Of a stretch of 12,074 nucleotides of DNA, positions 1-6,618 are shown piece after piece. Origin of the DNA: Caulobacter sp. (lineage in GTDB: Bacteria; Pseudomonadota; Alphaproteobacteria; Caulobacterales; Caulobacteraceae); the NCBI GenBank assembly GCA_028291125.1, contig JAQGIN010000166.1:1-12074 (forward strand), read 5' to 3'. Position 1 is the stretch's first letter. Each line of letters opens with the position of its first letter. A model generated the notes under the pieces. It was not told where the DNA came from and did not search any database. It saw only the letters and a program-made list of their open reading frames with translations. The position numbers and the translations under genes are program-made.

Positions 1-1257
1 CGGGGCGACCAGTGCGACAACTGCGGCAACCTGCTGGACCCGATCGACCTGAAGGACGCCTATTCGGTGATCTCCGGCTCGAAGAACCTGGAGGTGCGCG
101 ACACCCGCCACCTCTATCTTCTTCAAACCAAGATGGCTGAGCGCATCCGCGCGTGGGTCGACACCCACGACGACTGGCCGCTGCTGGCCAAGTCGATCGC
201 CTACAAGCACCTCGACGAGGGCCTGATCGACCGGGGCATCACCCGCGACCTGGCCTGGGGCATTCCGGTGACCAAGGGCGGCTTTCCGCGTCCGGGCTTC
301 GAGGACAAGGTGTTCTACGTCTGGTTCGACGCCCCGGTCGAATATATCGCCGCCACCCAGGAATGGGCCGACGCCCAGCCCGATCGCGACTGGCGGCGCT
401 GGTGGCGCACCGACGCGGGGGCCGGCGACGTCCGCTATGTCGAGTTCATGGGCAAGGACAACGTCGCCTTCCACACCGTCAGCTTCCCGGCCACCATCCT
501 CGGCTCGGAAGAGCCGTGGAAGACGGTCGACATGCTCAAGGCCTTCAACTGGCTGAACTGGTACGGCGGCAAGTTCTCGACCAGCAACCAGCGCGGCGTG
601 TTCATGGACACCGCCCTGGAACTGCTGCCGCCCGACCTGTGGCGCTGGTACCTGACCGCCAACGCCCCCGAGAGCAGCGACACCGCCTTCACCTGGGAGC
701 AGTTCGCCAGCGCCGTGAACCGCGACCTGGCCGACGTGCTGGGCAATTTCGTCAACCGCATCCTCAAGTTCGCCGAGAGCAAGTTCGACGGCGTCGTGCC
801 CGAGGGCGGCGTCCCCGGGCCGTTGGAAGAGGCGCTGTTCGCCGACGTCGCCGCCCGCCTGGCCGAATTGGTCGAGCAGATGGAGGCCATCGAGGTGCGC
901 AAGTCGGCCCAGACCCTGCGGGCGCTGTGGGCCGCCGGCAACGAGTACCTGCAGGAGGCCGCCCCGTGGACGGCGATCAAGACCGACCGCGACCGCGCCG
1001 CCGTGATCGTCCGCACCGCCCTCAACCTTGCGGCTCTCTACGCCAAGGTCTCGGCCCCGTTCATCCCGTTCGCCGCCGAGAAGATCGCGCAGGCCTTCGC
1101 TCTGGACTATCCGCCGGCCTGGCCGGGGGCGGACGTCGCCGCCGAGCTGTCGTCGCTGCCGGTCGGCCTGCCGGTGCGGGCGCCAGAAGTGCTGTTCAAG
1201 AAGATCGAGGACGAGCAGATCGCCGAATGGACGGCGCGGTTCGGCGGGGCGGAATAG
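1..1257 (+). CDS. metG: Methionyl-tRNA synthetase, 3' part (5' end outside window)
   Basis: Class I aminoacyl-tRNA synthetase that attaches methionine to tRNA-Met in the cytoplasm. The frame is open from base 1, so the gene starts upstream; 418 codons are visible, ending with TAG at 1255-1257. Residues 5 and 8 of the visible part form a CxxC (bases 13-24), the last half of a MetG zinc knuckle. The family's KMSKS ATP-binding loop appears as KFSTS at bases 571-585, and the stretch FYVWFDAPVEYI (from about base 313) is the typical catalytic-core segment. The anticodon-binding helical domain follows. The protein ends soon after this domain with no Trbp111/EMAP-like C-terminal tRNA-binding extension, so it is the short form of the enzyme. 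The next gene begins 31 bases downstream on the same strand and may be co-transcribed. The family assignment is secure; only the start is missing. Confidence 0.96.
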   Translation, partial: RGDQCDNCGNLLDPIDLKDAYSVISGSKNLEVRDTRHLYLLQTKMAERIRAWVDTHDDWPLLAKSIAYKHLDEGLIDRGITRDLAWGIPVTKGGFPRPGFEDKVFYVWFDAPVEYIAATQEWADAQPDRDWRRWWRTDAGAGDVRYVEFMGKDNVAFHTVSFPATILGSEEPWKTVDMLKAFNWLNWYGGKFSTSNQRGVFMDTALELLPPDLWRWYLTANAPESSDTAFTWEQFASAVNRDLADVLGNFVNRILKFAESKFDGVVPEGGVPGPLEEALFADVAARLAELVEQMEAIEVRKSAQTLRALWAAGNEYLQEAAPWTAIKTDRDRAAVIVRTALNLAALYAKVSAPFIPFAAEKIAQAFALDYPPAWPGADVAAELSSLPVGLPVRAPEVLFKKIEDEQIAEWTARFGGAE

Positions 1258-1288
1258 GGGGCGCTCGGCGGCGAGCCGATCGGAAGCG

Positions 1289-2218
1289 ATGCGCATACTA
1301 CTGACCGGGTCGTCGGGCTGGCTGGGCCAGACCCTCGCGCCGCGCCTGCGGGCGCACGGCCATGAGGTCGTCGGCCTAGATCCCAATCCTTCCGACCACA
1401 CCGCCGTCGTCGGCTCGATCGCCGACCGGGCCCTGGTGCGCGCGGCGATCGGCGATTTCCGCTGCGACGCCGTCATCCACGCCGGGGCTCTGCACAAGCC
1501 CGACATCGAACGCTTCACCCGCGCCGACTTCATCGCCGTCAACGTCACCGGCACGCTGAACCTGTTGGAGGAGGCTGTCGCCCAGGGCGTCGGGCGGTTG
1601 GTCATGACCTCGACGACCTCGCTGATGATTTCCGAACGCATCCGCGCCGGCGTCAACGGCGGCGCGCGCCAGGCCGAGTGGCTGACCGAGACCGTCCGTC
1701 CCGAGCCGCGCAACATCTATGGCGTCACCAAGCTGGCGGCCGAGAACCTCTGTCGGCTGTTCCACCAGGAGCATGGCCTGCCGGTGGTGGTGCTGCGCAC
1801 CTCGCGGTTCTTTCCCGAGGCCGACGACATGGCCCACGCGATTTCTCAGTCGGACGCCAACACCAAGGCCAACGAACTGCTGTTTCGCCGCCTCACCGTC
1901 GACGACGCCGCCCGCGCCCACCTCGTCGCCCTCGACCGCGCGTCCGACCTCGGCTTCGACATCTTCATCGTCTCGGCGACCCCGCCGTTTTCGCCGGCCG
2001 ACGCCGAGGCCCTGGTCGCCGACGCGCCCGCGGTGGTGGCCCGCTACTTCCCCGACTATCCGGCGCTCTACGCGGCGCGGGGCTGGACGATGTTCGACGC
2101 CATTGACCGCATTTACGACCCATCCCACGCCGCTCGACGCCTAGGATTCACCTGCGAGATCGGCTTTCGGCAGATGCTGGACGCCTTGGCCGCGGACGTC
2201 GGTGGCTTGACAGGCTGA
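1289..2218 (+). CDS. NAD-dependent epimerase/dehydratase (extended SDR family)
   Basis: 309-residue protein of the extended short-chain dehydrogenase/reductase family, which acts mostly on nucleotide sugars or related carbonyl/hydroxyl substrates with NAD(P). The Rossmann glycine motif TGxxGxxG is at residues 6-13, right after the first beta strand. The catalytic YxxxK is Y144-GVT-K148, with the Ser/Thr of the triad in the MTSTTS stretch at residues 106-111. The open frame extends upstream to base 1028 inside metG, but the ATG at 1289 is chosen because it starts directly at the Rossmann strand and lies outside metG. A weak GGAAG ribosome site precedes it. The gene follows metG by 31 bases and may share its transcript. 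Its last codons contain the -35 box of the next gene. The substrate cannot be told from sequence; a sugar epimerase, dehydratase or reductase are all possible. Confidence 0.88.
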   Translation: MRILLTGSSGWLGQTLAPRLRAHGHEVVGLDPNPSDHTAVVGSIADRALVRAAIGDFRCDAVIHAGALHKPDIERFTRADFIAVNVTGTLNLLEEAVAQGVGRLVMTSTTSLMISERIRAGVNGGARQAEWLTETVRPEPRNIYGVTKLAAENLCRLFHQEHGLPVVVLRTSRFFPEADDMAHAISQSDANTKANELLFRRLTVDDAARAHLVALDRASDLGFDIFIVSATPPFSPADAEALVADAPAVVARYFPDYPALYAARGWTMFDAIDRIYDPSHAARRLGFTCEIGFRQMLDALAADVGGLTG

Positions 2219-2234
2219 GGCCTGGTTGCATAAC
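2207..2234 (+). promoter_or_regulatory. Putative promoter of the arsR-type gene, -35 TTGACA
   Basis: TTGACA at 2207-2212 matches the housekeeping -35 consensus exactly and lies inside the last codons of the epimerase gene. Sixteen bases later CATAAC (2229-2234) matches 4 of 6 positions of the -10 consensus. This arrangement would start transcription at about 2241-2244, at or next to the first ATG of the regulator gene. The -10 sits in the left arm of a palindrome. The prediction comes from sequence only. Confidence 0.5.
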
Positions 2235-2251
2235 TTATCGGTTATGCAACC
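2224..2251. promoter_or_regulatory. Perfect palindrome, likely operator of the ArsR-type regulator
   Basis: The left arm GGTTGCATAAC (2224-2234) and right arm GTTATGCAACC (2241-2251) are exact reverse complements around a 6-base spacer, TTATCG. It is one of the few AT-rich patches in this GC-rich window. It covers the presumed -10 region, the transcription start and the first ATG (2244) of the regulator gene. The symmetry suits a dimeric winged-helix protein, and the position suits autorepression. Which protein binds is inferred from position. Confidence 0.65.
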
Positions 2252-2621
2252 GATGCGTACCCCACAACCGACGCCCAAGAACCTCGACGCCACGTTCTCG
2301 GCCCTGGCCGACGCCACGCGGCGGGCGATCTTGGCGCGCTTGGCCCAGGGCGAGGCCTCGGTCACCGAGCTGGCGGCGCCGTTCGCCATGAGCCAACCGG
2401 CGATCTCGAAACATCTCAAGGTGTTGGAGCGGGCCGGCCTGGTGTCGCGCGGCCGCGACGCCCAGCGCCGGCCGGTGCGGGTCGAGGCCCAGCCCCTGGC
2501 CCAGGCCACCGCCTGGCTGGAGGCCTATCGCCAGCTCTGGGAAGCCCGCTTCGACCAGTTGGACGCGGTGCTCGAGATCCTGAAGGCCGACGCCGCCAAG
2601 CCCGACCCCACGACGCGATAG
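2244..2621 (+). CDS. ArsR-family winged-helix transcriptional regulator
   Basis: Small DNA-binding protein, 125 residues from ATG 2244 or 122 from ATG 2253. A TTG at 2226 in the same frame is also possible, but it lies inside the palindrome's left arm. The start of the fold, FSALADATRRAIL (residues 18-30), is the classic ArsR opening. The helix-turn-helix runs from about residue 39 to 60, with recognition helix SQPAISKHLKVLE and the wing after it. There is no cysteine in the protein, so it cannot be a thiol-coordinating arsenic or metal sensor of the ArsR/SmtB type. It belongs to the branch usually paired with an SRPBCC gene, as here, 12 bases downstream. No Shine-Dalgarno sequence is visible, and the predicted promoter would give a leaderless or nearly leaderless mRNA. 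It probably represses its own operon through the palindrome over its start. The ligand is unknown. Confidence 0.9.
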   Translation: MQPMRTPQPTPKNLDATFSALADATRRAILARLAQGEASVTELAAPFAMSQPAISKHLKVLERAGLVSRGRDAQRRPVRVEAQPLAQATAWLEAYRQLWEARFDQLDAVLEILKADAAKPDPTTR

Positions 2622-2633
2622 GGAGATCGCCGA

Positions 2634-3119
2634 ATGCCCGCCGCCGAAAAACTGATCCTGACCTTGCCGTCCGATCGCGAGATCAAGATCGTCCGGATGC
2701 TCGACGCGCCCCGCCAACTGGTGTTCGACGCCTGGTCGAGGCCGGACTTCCTCAGGCGGTGGCTGCTGGGGCCGCCGGGCTGGACGATGACGGTCTGCGA
2801 GGTCGACCTGCGAGTGGGCGGGACCTATCGCTACGCTTGGCGCCACGACGACGGCAAGGAAATGGGCATGGGCGGCGTCTATCGCGACGTCGTCGTCCCC
2901 GAGCGCATCCTCGCCACCGAGAAGTTCGACGAGTCCTGGTACCCCGGCGAGGCTCTGATCGACACCGTCCTCACCGAGGCGGGCGGCAAGACCACCTGCA
3001 CCATGACCCTGCTCTACGAGTCGAAGGAAGCCCGCGACATCGCCTCGGGCTCCGGCATGGCCGAGGGCATGGAGGCCGGCTTCGGGAGGCTCGACGCCAT
3101 GCTGGCCACGCTGGTCTGA
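2634..3119 (+). CDS. AHSA1-type SRPBCC (START-like) domain protein
   Basis: 161-residue single-domain protein of the SRPBCC superfamily, AHSA1 (activator of Hsp90 ATPase homologue 1-like) family. Such proteins fold as a helix-grip cup with a hydrophobic cavity; bacterial members have no settled enzymatic role and are thought to bind small hydrophobic ligands. The family opening is clear: a conserved Arg (R21), APRQLVFDAW (25-34), then RRWLLGPPGW (41-50), followed by a GGTYRY strand (62-67). The long C-terminal helix is the stretch GMAEGMEAGFGRLDAML. A GGGAG ribosome site at 2621-2625 is well spaced from ATG 2634. The gene lies 12 bases after the ArsR-type regulator, a pairing very common in proteobacteria, which suggests the regulator and this protein respond to the same compound. 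The cytoplasmic location is inferred from the lack of a signal or membrane segment. Confidence 0.88.
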   Translation: MPAAEKLILTLPSDREIKIVRMLDAPRQLVFDAWSRPDFLRRWLLGPPGWTMTVCEVDLRVGGTYRYAWRHDDGKEMGMGGVYRDVVVPERILATEKFDESWYPGEALIDTVLTEAGGKTTCTMTLLYESKEARDIASGSGMAEGMEAGFGRLDAMLATLV

Positions 3120-3143
3120 GCCGGGGCGTCGGGGGGATCAGCC

Positions 3144-3884
3144 ATGGCGGCTAGGGCGGAGACGGCGCCGGCCCGCTCGCTGGACGACGCGGTGGCGGTC
3201 GCGCTCGCCGACCTGCGGGCGCTCAGCACCGATCATGACCGCGCCAATCTGGCCCGGTTCGCGATCACCGCGCCGCAAGCGTTCGGCGTGTCGATGGCCA
3301 ATCTGCAGAAGTTGGCCAAGCCGCTCGGCCGCGACCATGCGCTGGCCGCGGCCCTGTGGGCCACCGGCTGGTACGAGGCTCGCATGCTCGCCTCTCTGAT
3401 CGACGAACCGGGGCGGGTGACGCCCGAGCAGATGGACGCCTGGCGCGCCGATTTCGATAATTGGGCGATCTGCGACACCGTCTGTTTCAAGCTGTTCGAC
3501 CAGGCGCCGCACGCCTTCGACAAGGTCGCGGCCTGGGCCGCGCTCAACGACGAGTTCGGCAAGCGGGCCGCCTTCGCCCTGCTGGCCTGCCTGGCCGTCC
3601 ACGGCCGGGGTGACGGCGACGCGCCATTCCTCGACGGTCTGGCCCTGATCGAGCGCGCCGCTGGCGACGACCGCAACTTCGTCAAGAAAGGTGTCAGCTG
3701 GGCCCTGCGCGCCATCGGCGGCAAGCGCAGCCCGGTGCTGCGGGCCGTCGCCCGCGAACTCGCCCAACGGCTGGCGGCCTCGCCCAACGCCGCCGCTCGC
3801 TGGGTCGGGAAGGACGCCCTGCGCGATTTCACCAAGGCCGACCGGCGCAGGACGTCGGCGGTCGCTCAACAGAAGGGGACCTAG
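3144..3884 (+). CDS. DNA alkylation repair protein, AlkD-like HEAT-repeat glycosylase
   Basis: 246-residue all-helical protein, close to the usual length of AlkD-type DNA glycosylases, which remove N3- and N7-alkylated bases by gripping the DNA backbone with HEAT-like repeats. The catalytic WxxxD of AlkD (W109/D113 in the Bacillus cereus enzyme) appears as W107-AIC-D111. R141 sits where AlkD R148 is expected, and W186 in VSWALR where AlkD W187 is expected, so the active-site set appears complete. These equivalences are by eye, not by alignment. The start at 3144 follows a G-rich ribosome site (3131-3136). The gene lies 24 bases after the SRPBCC gene and ends 1 base before the next start, so it is very likely part of the same transcript. 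It may link that operon to alkylating or electrophilic damage, but this is inference; some family members may have no glycosylase activity. Confidence 0.85.
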   Translation: MAARAETAPARSLDDAVAVALADLRALSTDHDRANLARFAITAPQAFGVSMANLQKLAKPLGRDHALAAALWATGWYEARMLASLIDEPGRVTPEQMDAWRADFDNWAICDTVCFKLFDQAPHAFDKVAAWAALNDEFGKRAAFALLACLAVHGRGDGDAPFLDGLALIERAAGDDRNFVKKGVSWALRAIGGKRSPVLRAVARELAQRLAASPNAAARWVGKDALRDFTKADRRRTSAVAQQKGT

Positions 3885-3885
3885 G

Positions 3886-4314
3886 ATGACGGCTCAAGTG
3901 ACCAATCCGATGCTGTGGCCACGGCGGGTGATGCGAAGCGTGACGGCCGTGCTGGCGGGCTTCATCGTCGTCGTCCTGCTGTCGATCGGCGTCGACGCCG
4001 TGCTGCACGCGGCCAAGGTCTATCCGCCGCCGGGCGAGCCGATGAACGACCCGGCCCTGAACCTGCTGGCTCTGGCCTATCGCAGCGTGTTCACCGTGCT
4101 GGGCGGCTATGTCACCGCCCGACTGGCGCCGGACACGCCGGCGCGCCACGCCTTCATCCTCGGGGTCATCGGGACGGCGGTGGGCACGGCGGGCGTCATC
4201 GCCACCTGGAACCTGGACCTGGGGCCGCGCTGGTATCCGATCGCCCTGGCGGTCACCGGGCTGCCGCTGACCTGGCTGGGCGGTCTGTGGCGGCGCGCCC
4301 AGATGTCGCGCTGA
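3886..4314 (+). CDS. Small four-helix integral membrane protein, function unknown
   Basis: 142-residue hydrophobic protein that I do not recognise. Four membrane segments are visible at about residues 19-40, 57-78, 90-110 and 117-137, with a proline-rich loop (YPPPGEP, 46-52) between the first two and a basic C-terminal end (WRRAQMSR). No signal-peptide cleavage site or catalytic motif is evident. The open frame extends upstream to 3691 inside the alkylation-repair gene, but ATG 3886 is preferred: it has an AAGGGGA ribosome site at 3873-3879 with 6-base spacing and lies 1 base after the TAG of the previous gene, indicating translational coupling. It closes the ArsR-led gene set and is followed by a REP-like element. 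It could be a stress-related membrane protein or a helper of the upstream genes; nothing in the sequence decides this. Confidence 0.82.
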   Translation: MTAQVTNPMLWPRRVMRSVTAVLAGFIVVVLLSIGVDAVLHAAKVYPPPGEPMNDPALNLLALAYRSVFTVLGGYVTARLAPDTPARHAFILGVIGTAVGTAGVIATWNLDLGPRWYPIALAVTGLPLTWLGGLWRRAQMSR

Positions 4315-4341
4315 TCAACATGTTCGACGCTCATCCAAAGG

Positions 4342-4437
4342 CCATCACCCCCGCGAAGGCGGGGACCCAGGCTTTTTCTGAAACCCCAGGCGCTCGACGA
4401 TAAGGCGCCTGGGGCCCCGCTTTCGTGGGGATGATGG
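4342..4437. repeat. REP-like palindromic intergenic element
   Basis: The 31-base left arm (4342-4372) and right arm (4407-4437) are reverse complements at 27 of 31 positions, with a 34-base centre. The core is of the CCCGCGAAGGCGGGGACCC type, a motif I know as a scattered repeat in intergenic DNA of Caulobacter and other alphaproteobacteria. It lies just downstream of the membrane-protein stop and may help end or stabilise that transcript. The right arm's GTG (4425) and ATG (4431) fall in the frame of the MFS gene downstream. Copy number elsewhere cannot be seen here. Confidence 0.8.
4384..4414. repeat. Nested perfect hairpin inside the REP-like element
   Basis: CCCCAGGCGC (4384-4393) and GCGCCTGGGG (4405-4414) are exact reverse complements around an 11-base loop. 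The 3' arm overlaps the right arm of the larger 31-base inverted repeat, so the two folds compete for the same bases. No T-tract follows, so it is not a typical intrinsic terminator. Confidence 0.7.
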
Positions 4438-4523
4438 ATGAGGAGATAGGCAGGCGGAACGGATCGGCCGACCGAACGCCGAACCGCGAGGCTTTCGCCG
4501 CCGACTCTGTTAGGCGGGAGGAG

Positions 4524-5684
4524 ATGTCCCCCGCCGTCCGCCTTGGCCTGTACTATGTCGCCCTGTATCTCGGCACGGGCGTCAGCCTGCCGTTCATCGC
4601 CACCTTCTTCCGCTGGCGCGAGCTGTCGGGGGCGCAGATCGGGCTGATCCTGGCCCTGCCGATGCTGATCCGGCCGTTCACCGGCCCGGCCCTGGCGGTG
4701 TGGGCCGACGGCTTTTCCCTGCGGCGAACGCCGATGGCGCTGCTGGGGATCGGGGCGGCGACCTGCTACGCCCTGATGGCCCTCGCGCCCGGCTTTCCCG
4801 GCCTGCTGCTGGGCTGGCTGTGCGCGGCCACCCTGCTGTCCACCCTGAGCCCGCTGATCGACGTCGTCACCCTGCGCCGGGCGCGGATCGACGGCTTCAA
4901 CTACGGCCTGCCGCGCGGCACGGGCTCGTCGGCCTTCATTCTGGCCAATCTGGCCATGGGCGCGGTGCTGGCGCGGACCACGCCGTTCGCCATTGTCGTC
5001 TGGATCACCGTCGCCACCCTGTTTGGGGCCTGGGTGGCCGCCACCATCGTGCCGCCCGAGCGGGTGCACGAGGACGGCGTCCGGCCGGACCGCTCGGCCC
5101 GCTGGAGCGGTCTGGGCGAGCTGCTGCGCAACCGGGTGTTCGTGCTGGCCGTGGTCACCGCTGGCCTGATCCAGGGCGCGCACGCCTTCTATTACGGCTT
5201 TTCGGCCCTGCTCTGGCGTCAACAGGGGATCGGCGCGCCGACCATCGGCGTGCTGTGGGGCGTCGGCGTCGCCGTCGAGGTCGGCTTCATGTGGTTCCTG
5301 GAACCGTGGCGGCGCAAGGTCGGGCCCGAGCGGCTGCTGGTGCTGGGCGCGGTGGCGGCGATGATCCGCTGGACCGCCTTCGCCTTCGCCCCGCCGCTGT
5401 GGCTGCTGTTCCCGCTGCAGGGCCTGCATGCCTTCAGCTTCGCCGCCAGCTTCATGGCCTCGCTGCGGCTGATCGAGAAGCTGACCCCGCCGCGCAACGC
5501 CTCGGTCGCCCAGGCGATCAATTCGGCCCTGTCGATGGGCTTCATGCTCGGCGTCGCCACCCTGGCCTCGGGTCCGCTGTTCGACGCCTTCGGGGCGCGG
5601 GGCTATCTAGCCATGAGCCTGATGGCGGCGCTGGGCCTGGTCGGAGCGGTGCGGCTGGTGCGGGGCGAGCGGGCCGCCCGCTAG
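4524..5684 (+). CDS. Major facilitator superfamily permease (MFS_1-like / HcaT-like)
   Basis: 386-residue inner-membrane transporter with twelve hydrophobic segments in two sets of six, separated by a charged cytoplasmic loop (the stretch PPERVHEDGVRPDRSARW). The loop between helices 2 and 3 carries the MFS signature in the form WADGFSLRRTP. The overall pattern resembles the MFS_1-like family that includes LacY-type symporters and the 3-phenylpropionate transporter HcaT. The substrate is unknown. The frame is open from 4425, but ATG 4524 is chosen because a strong GGGAGGAG ribosome site lies at 4515-4522 and the protein then begins directly before helix 1; earlier starts would add 31-33 polar residues read partly from the REP-like repeat. 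The gene ends one base from the stop codon of the convergent TonB-like gene. Confidence 0.88.
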   Translation: MSPAVRLGLYYVALYLGTGVSLPFIATFFRWRELSGAQIGLILALPMLIRPFTGPALAVWADGFSLRRTPMALLGIGAATCYALMALAPGFPGLLLGWLCAATLLSTLSPLIDVVTLRRARIDGFNYGLPRGTGSSAFILANLAMGAVLARTTPFAIVVWITVATLFGAWVAATIVPPERVHEDGVRPDRSARWSGLGELLRNRVFVLAVVTAGLIQGAHAFYYGFSALLWRQQGIGAPTIGVLWGVGVAVEVGFMWFLEPWRRKVGPERLLVLGAVAAMIRWTAFAFAPPLWLLFPLQGLHAFSFAASFMASLRLIEKLTPPRNASVAQAINSALSMGFMLGVATLASGPLFDAFGARGYLAMSLMAALGLVGAVRLVRGERAAR

Positions 5685-5685
5685 C

Positions 5686-6618
5686 CTACCACCGCGTCAC
5701 CCGCGCGGCGCCGCGCGCCGACAGCAGGTCCGACCACCGCCAGGTCCCCGACCCCAGCACCAGCCGGGCCGAGCCGGGGCCGTCGTTCAGCGAGATCAGC
5801 ACCAGGCCGCGCATGGGATCGGCGCGGCAGGCCTCCGGCGCGAACGCCACCTCCATGACGATCGCCTGGCGGACGCCCGCCAGGCCCTTGCCTTCCTGGC
5901 CGGGGCTGAGCACCCAGTCGCCGTTCCAAACGATCATCGCCTTGCCCGTCCCACTCCGCTGGGCCCGGGTCGCGGCGGCCTGGATGTCGGGGTCCTTGCG
6001 CAGGGCGGCCTGCAGTCGCCGCACCATGTCGCAGCCCGCGCCCGATCCCGAGCCGGCGCCCGAACCAGACCCCGATCCGGCCCCGGACCCCGATCCGCCG
6101 CCCGCCCCGGCGCCGGACCCGGCGGTGATCGCGCCGACCAGCTGGGCGTCGCTCAGTTCGGCGAGCGCCACCGGCGCGGGCGGGCTGACCGGCAGGGGTT
6201 CGATATCGGCCGGGATGGGCGCTGGCCGGGCCGGACGCGGATGGATCGGCGTGGGCGGTCGCGGCGTTGGTGTCGGCGCCGGTGTCGGAGCGGCCGCTGC
6301 GACCGCCGCCGGCTCCGCGGCGGCTCCGTTCGACCCGCCGGGCGGCAGGGGCGTCGCCACCAGGCTGACGATCAGCGGCGGCGGCTCCTCGGGCGGGGGC
6401 GGCAGCGGCTTGACCGGCGCCCACAGCAGGACGGCGAGGATCGCCAGATGGCCCACGACGCTCAGGCCCACGCCGAGCCGGCGCGCGCGCCTGGCTGGTC
6501 GGGACGGCCGCCGCGTCCCATGGTCGGGGTCGGTCACAAGACCCGCCGATCGGATTTCGGCTCTTGCCGTCGCCTGCTCATCGAACTCCCAAACGCCGCC
6601 CAAGGTCTCGGCGTCCAT
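5686..6618 (-). CDS. TonB-like membrane-anchored periplasmic protein with Pro-rich and Gly/Ser-rich linkers
   Basis: 310-residue protein from ATG 6618. Order of parts: a cytoplasmic N-terminus rich in Arg near the membrane (36-47); one membrane helix (about 48-66) containing S53-xxx-H57, the spacing of the SxxxH motif that couples TonB to ExbB/ExbD; a PPPPEEPPP run and a long Pro/Ala region (68-150); a Gly/Ser/Ala linker (167-195, bases 6034-6120); and a C-terminal domain of about 115 residues with two cysteines (C196, C264) that could form a disulfide in the periplasm. The C-terminal domain lacks the YPxxA-type signature of TonB_C. I therefore call it TonB-like, without claiming it energises a receptor. 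No exbB/exbD genes are in view. The ATG has no clear ribosome site; a GTG at 6537 (V28) is an alternative start. The gene is divergent from the OmpA-type lipoprotein. Confidence 0.8.
   Translation of the reverse strand: MDAETLGGVWEFDEQATARAEIRSAGLVTDPDHGTRRPSRPARRARRLGVGLSVVGHLAILAVLLWAPVKPLPPPPEEPPPLIVSLVATPLPPGGSNGAAAEPAAVAAAAPTPAPTPTPRPPTPIHPRPARPAPIPADIEPLPVSPPAPVALAELSDAQLVGAITAGSGAGAGGGSGSGAGSGSGSGAGSGSGAGCDMVRRLQAALRKDPDIQAAATRAQRSGTGKAMIVWNGDWVLSPGQEGKGLAGVRQAIVMEVAFAPEACRADPMRGLVLISLNDGPGSARLVLGSGTWRWSDLLSARGAARVTRW

Noticed and set aside
2235..2846. 203-codon minus-strand open frame over the regulator and SRPBCC genes
   Set aside because: It is antisense to two well-supported genes and its product is rich in Gly, Arg and Gln without motifs.
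4107..5429. 440-codon open frame on the minus strand
   Set aside because: It is antisense to the membrane-protein gene, the REP-like element and the MFS gene, with a Gln/Arg/Gly-rich product and no family resemblance.
6034..6120. Possible CRISPR-like or minisatellite array
   Set aside because: The repeats are short, degenerate and in frame with a Gly/Ser/Ala protein linker, with no spacers of constant length.
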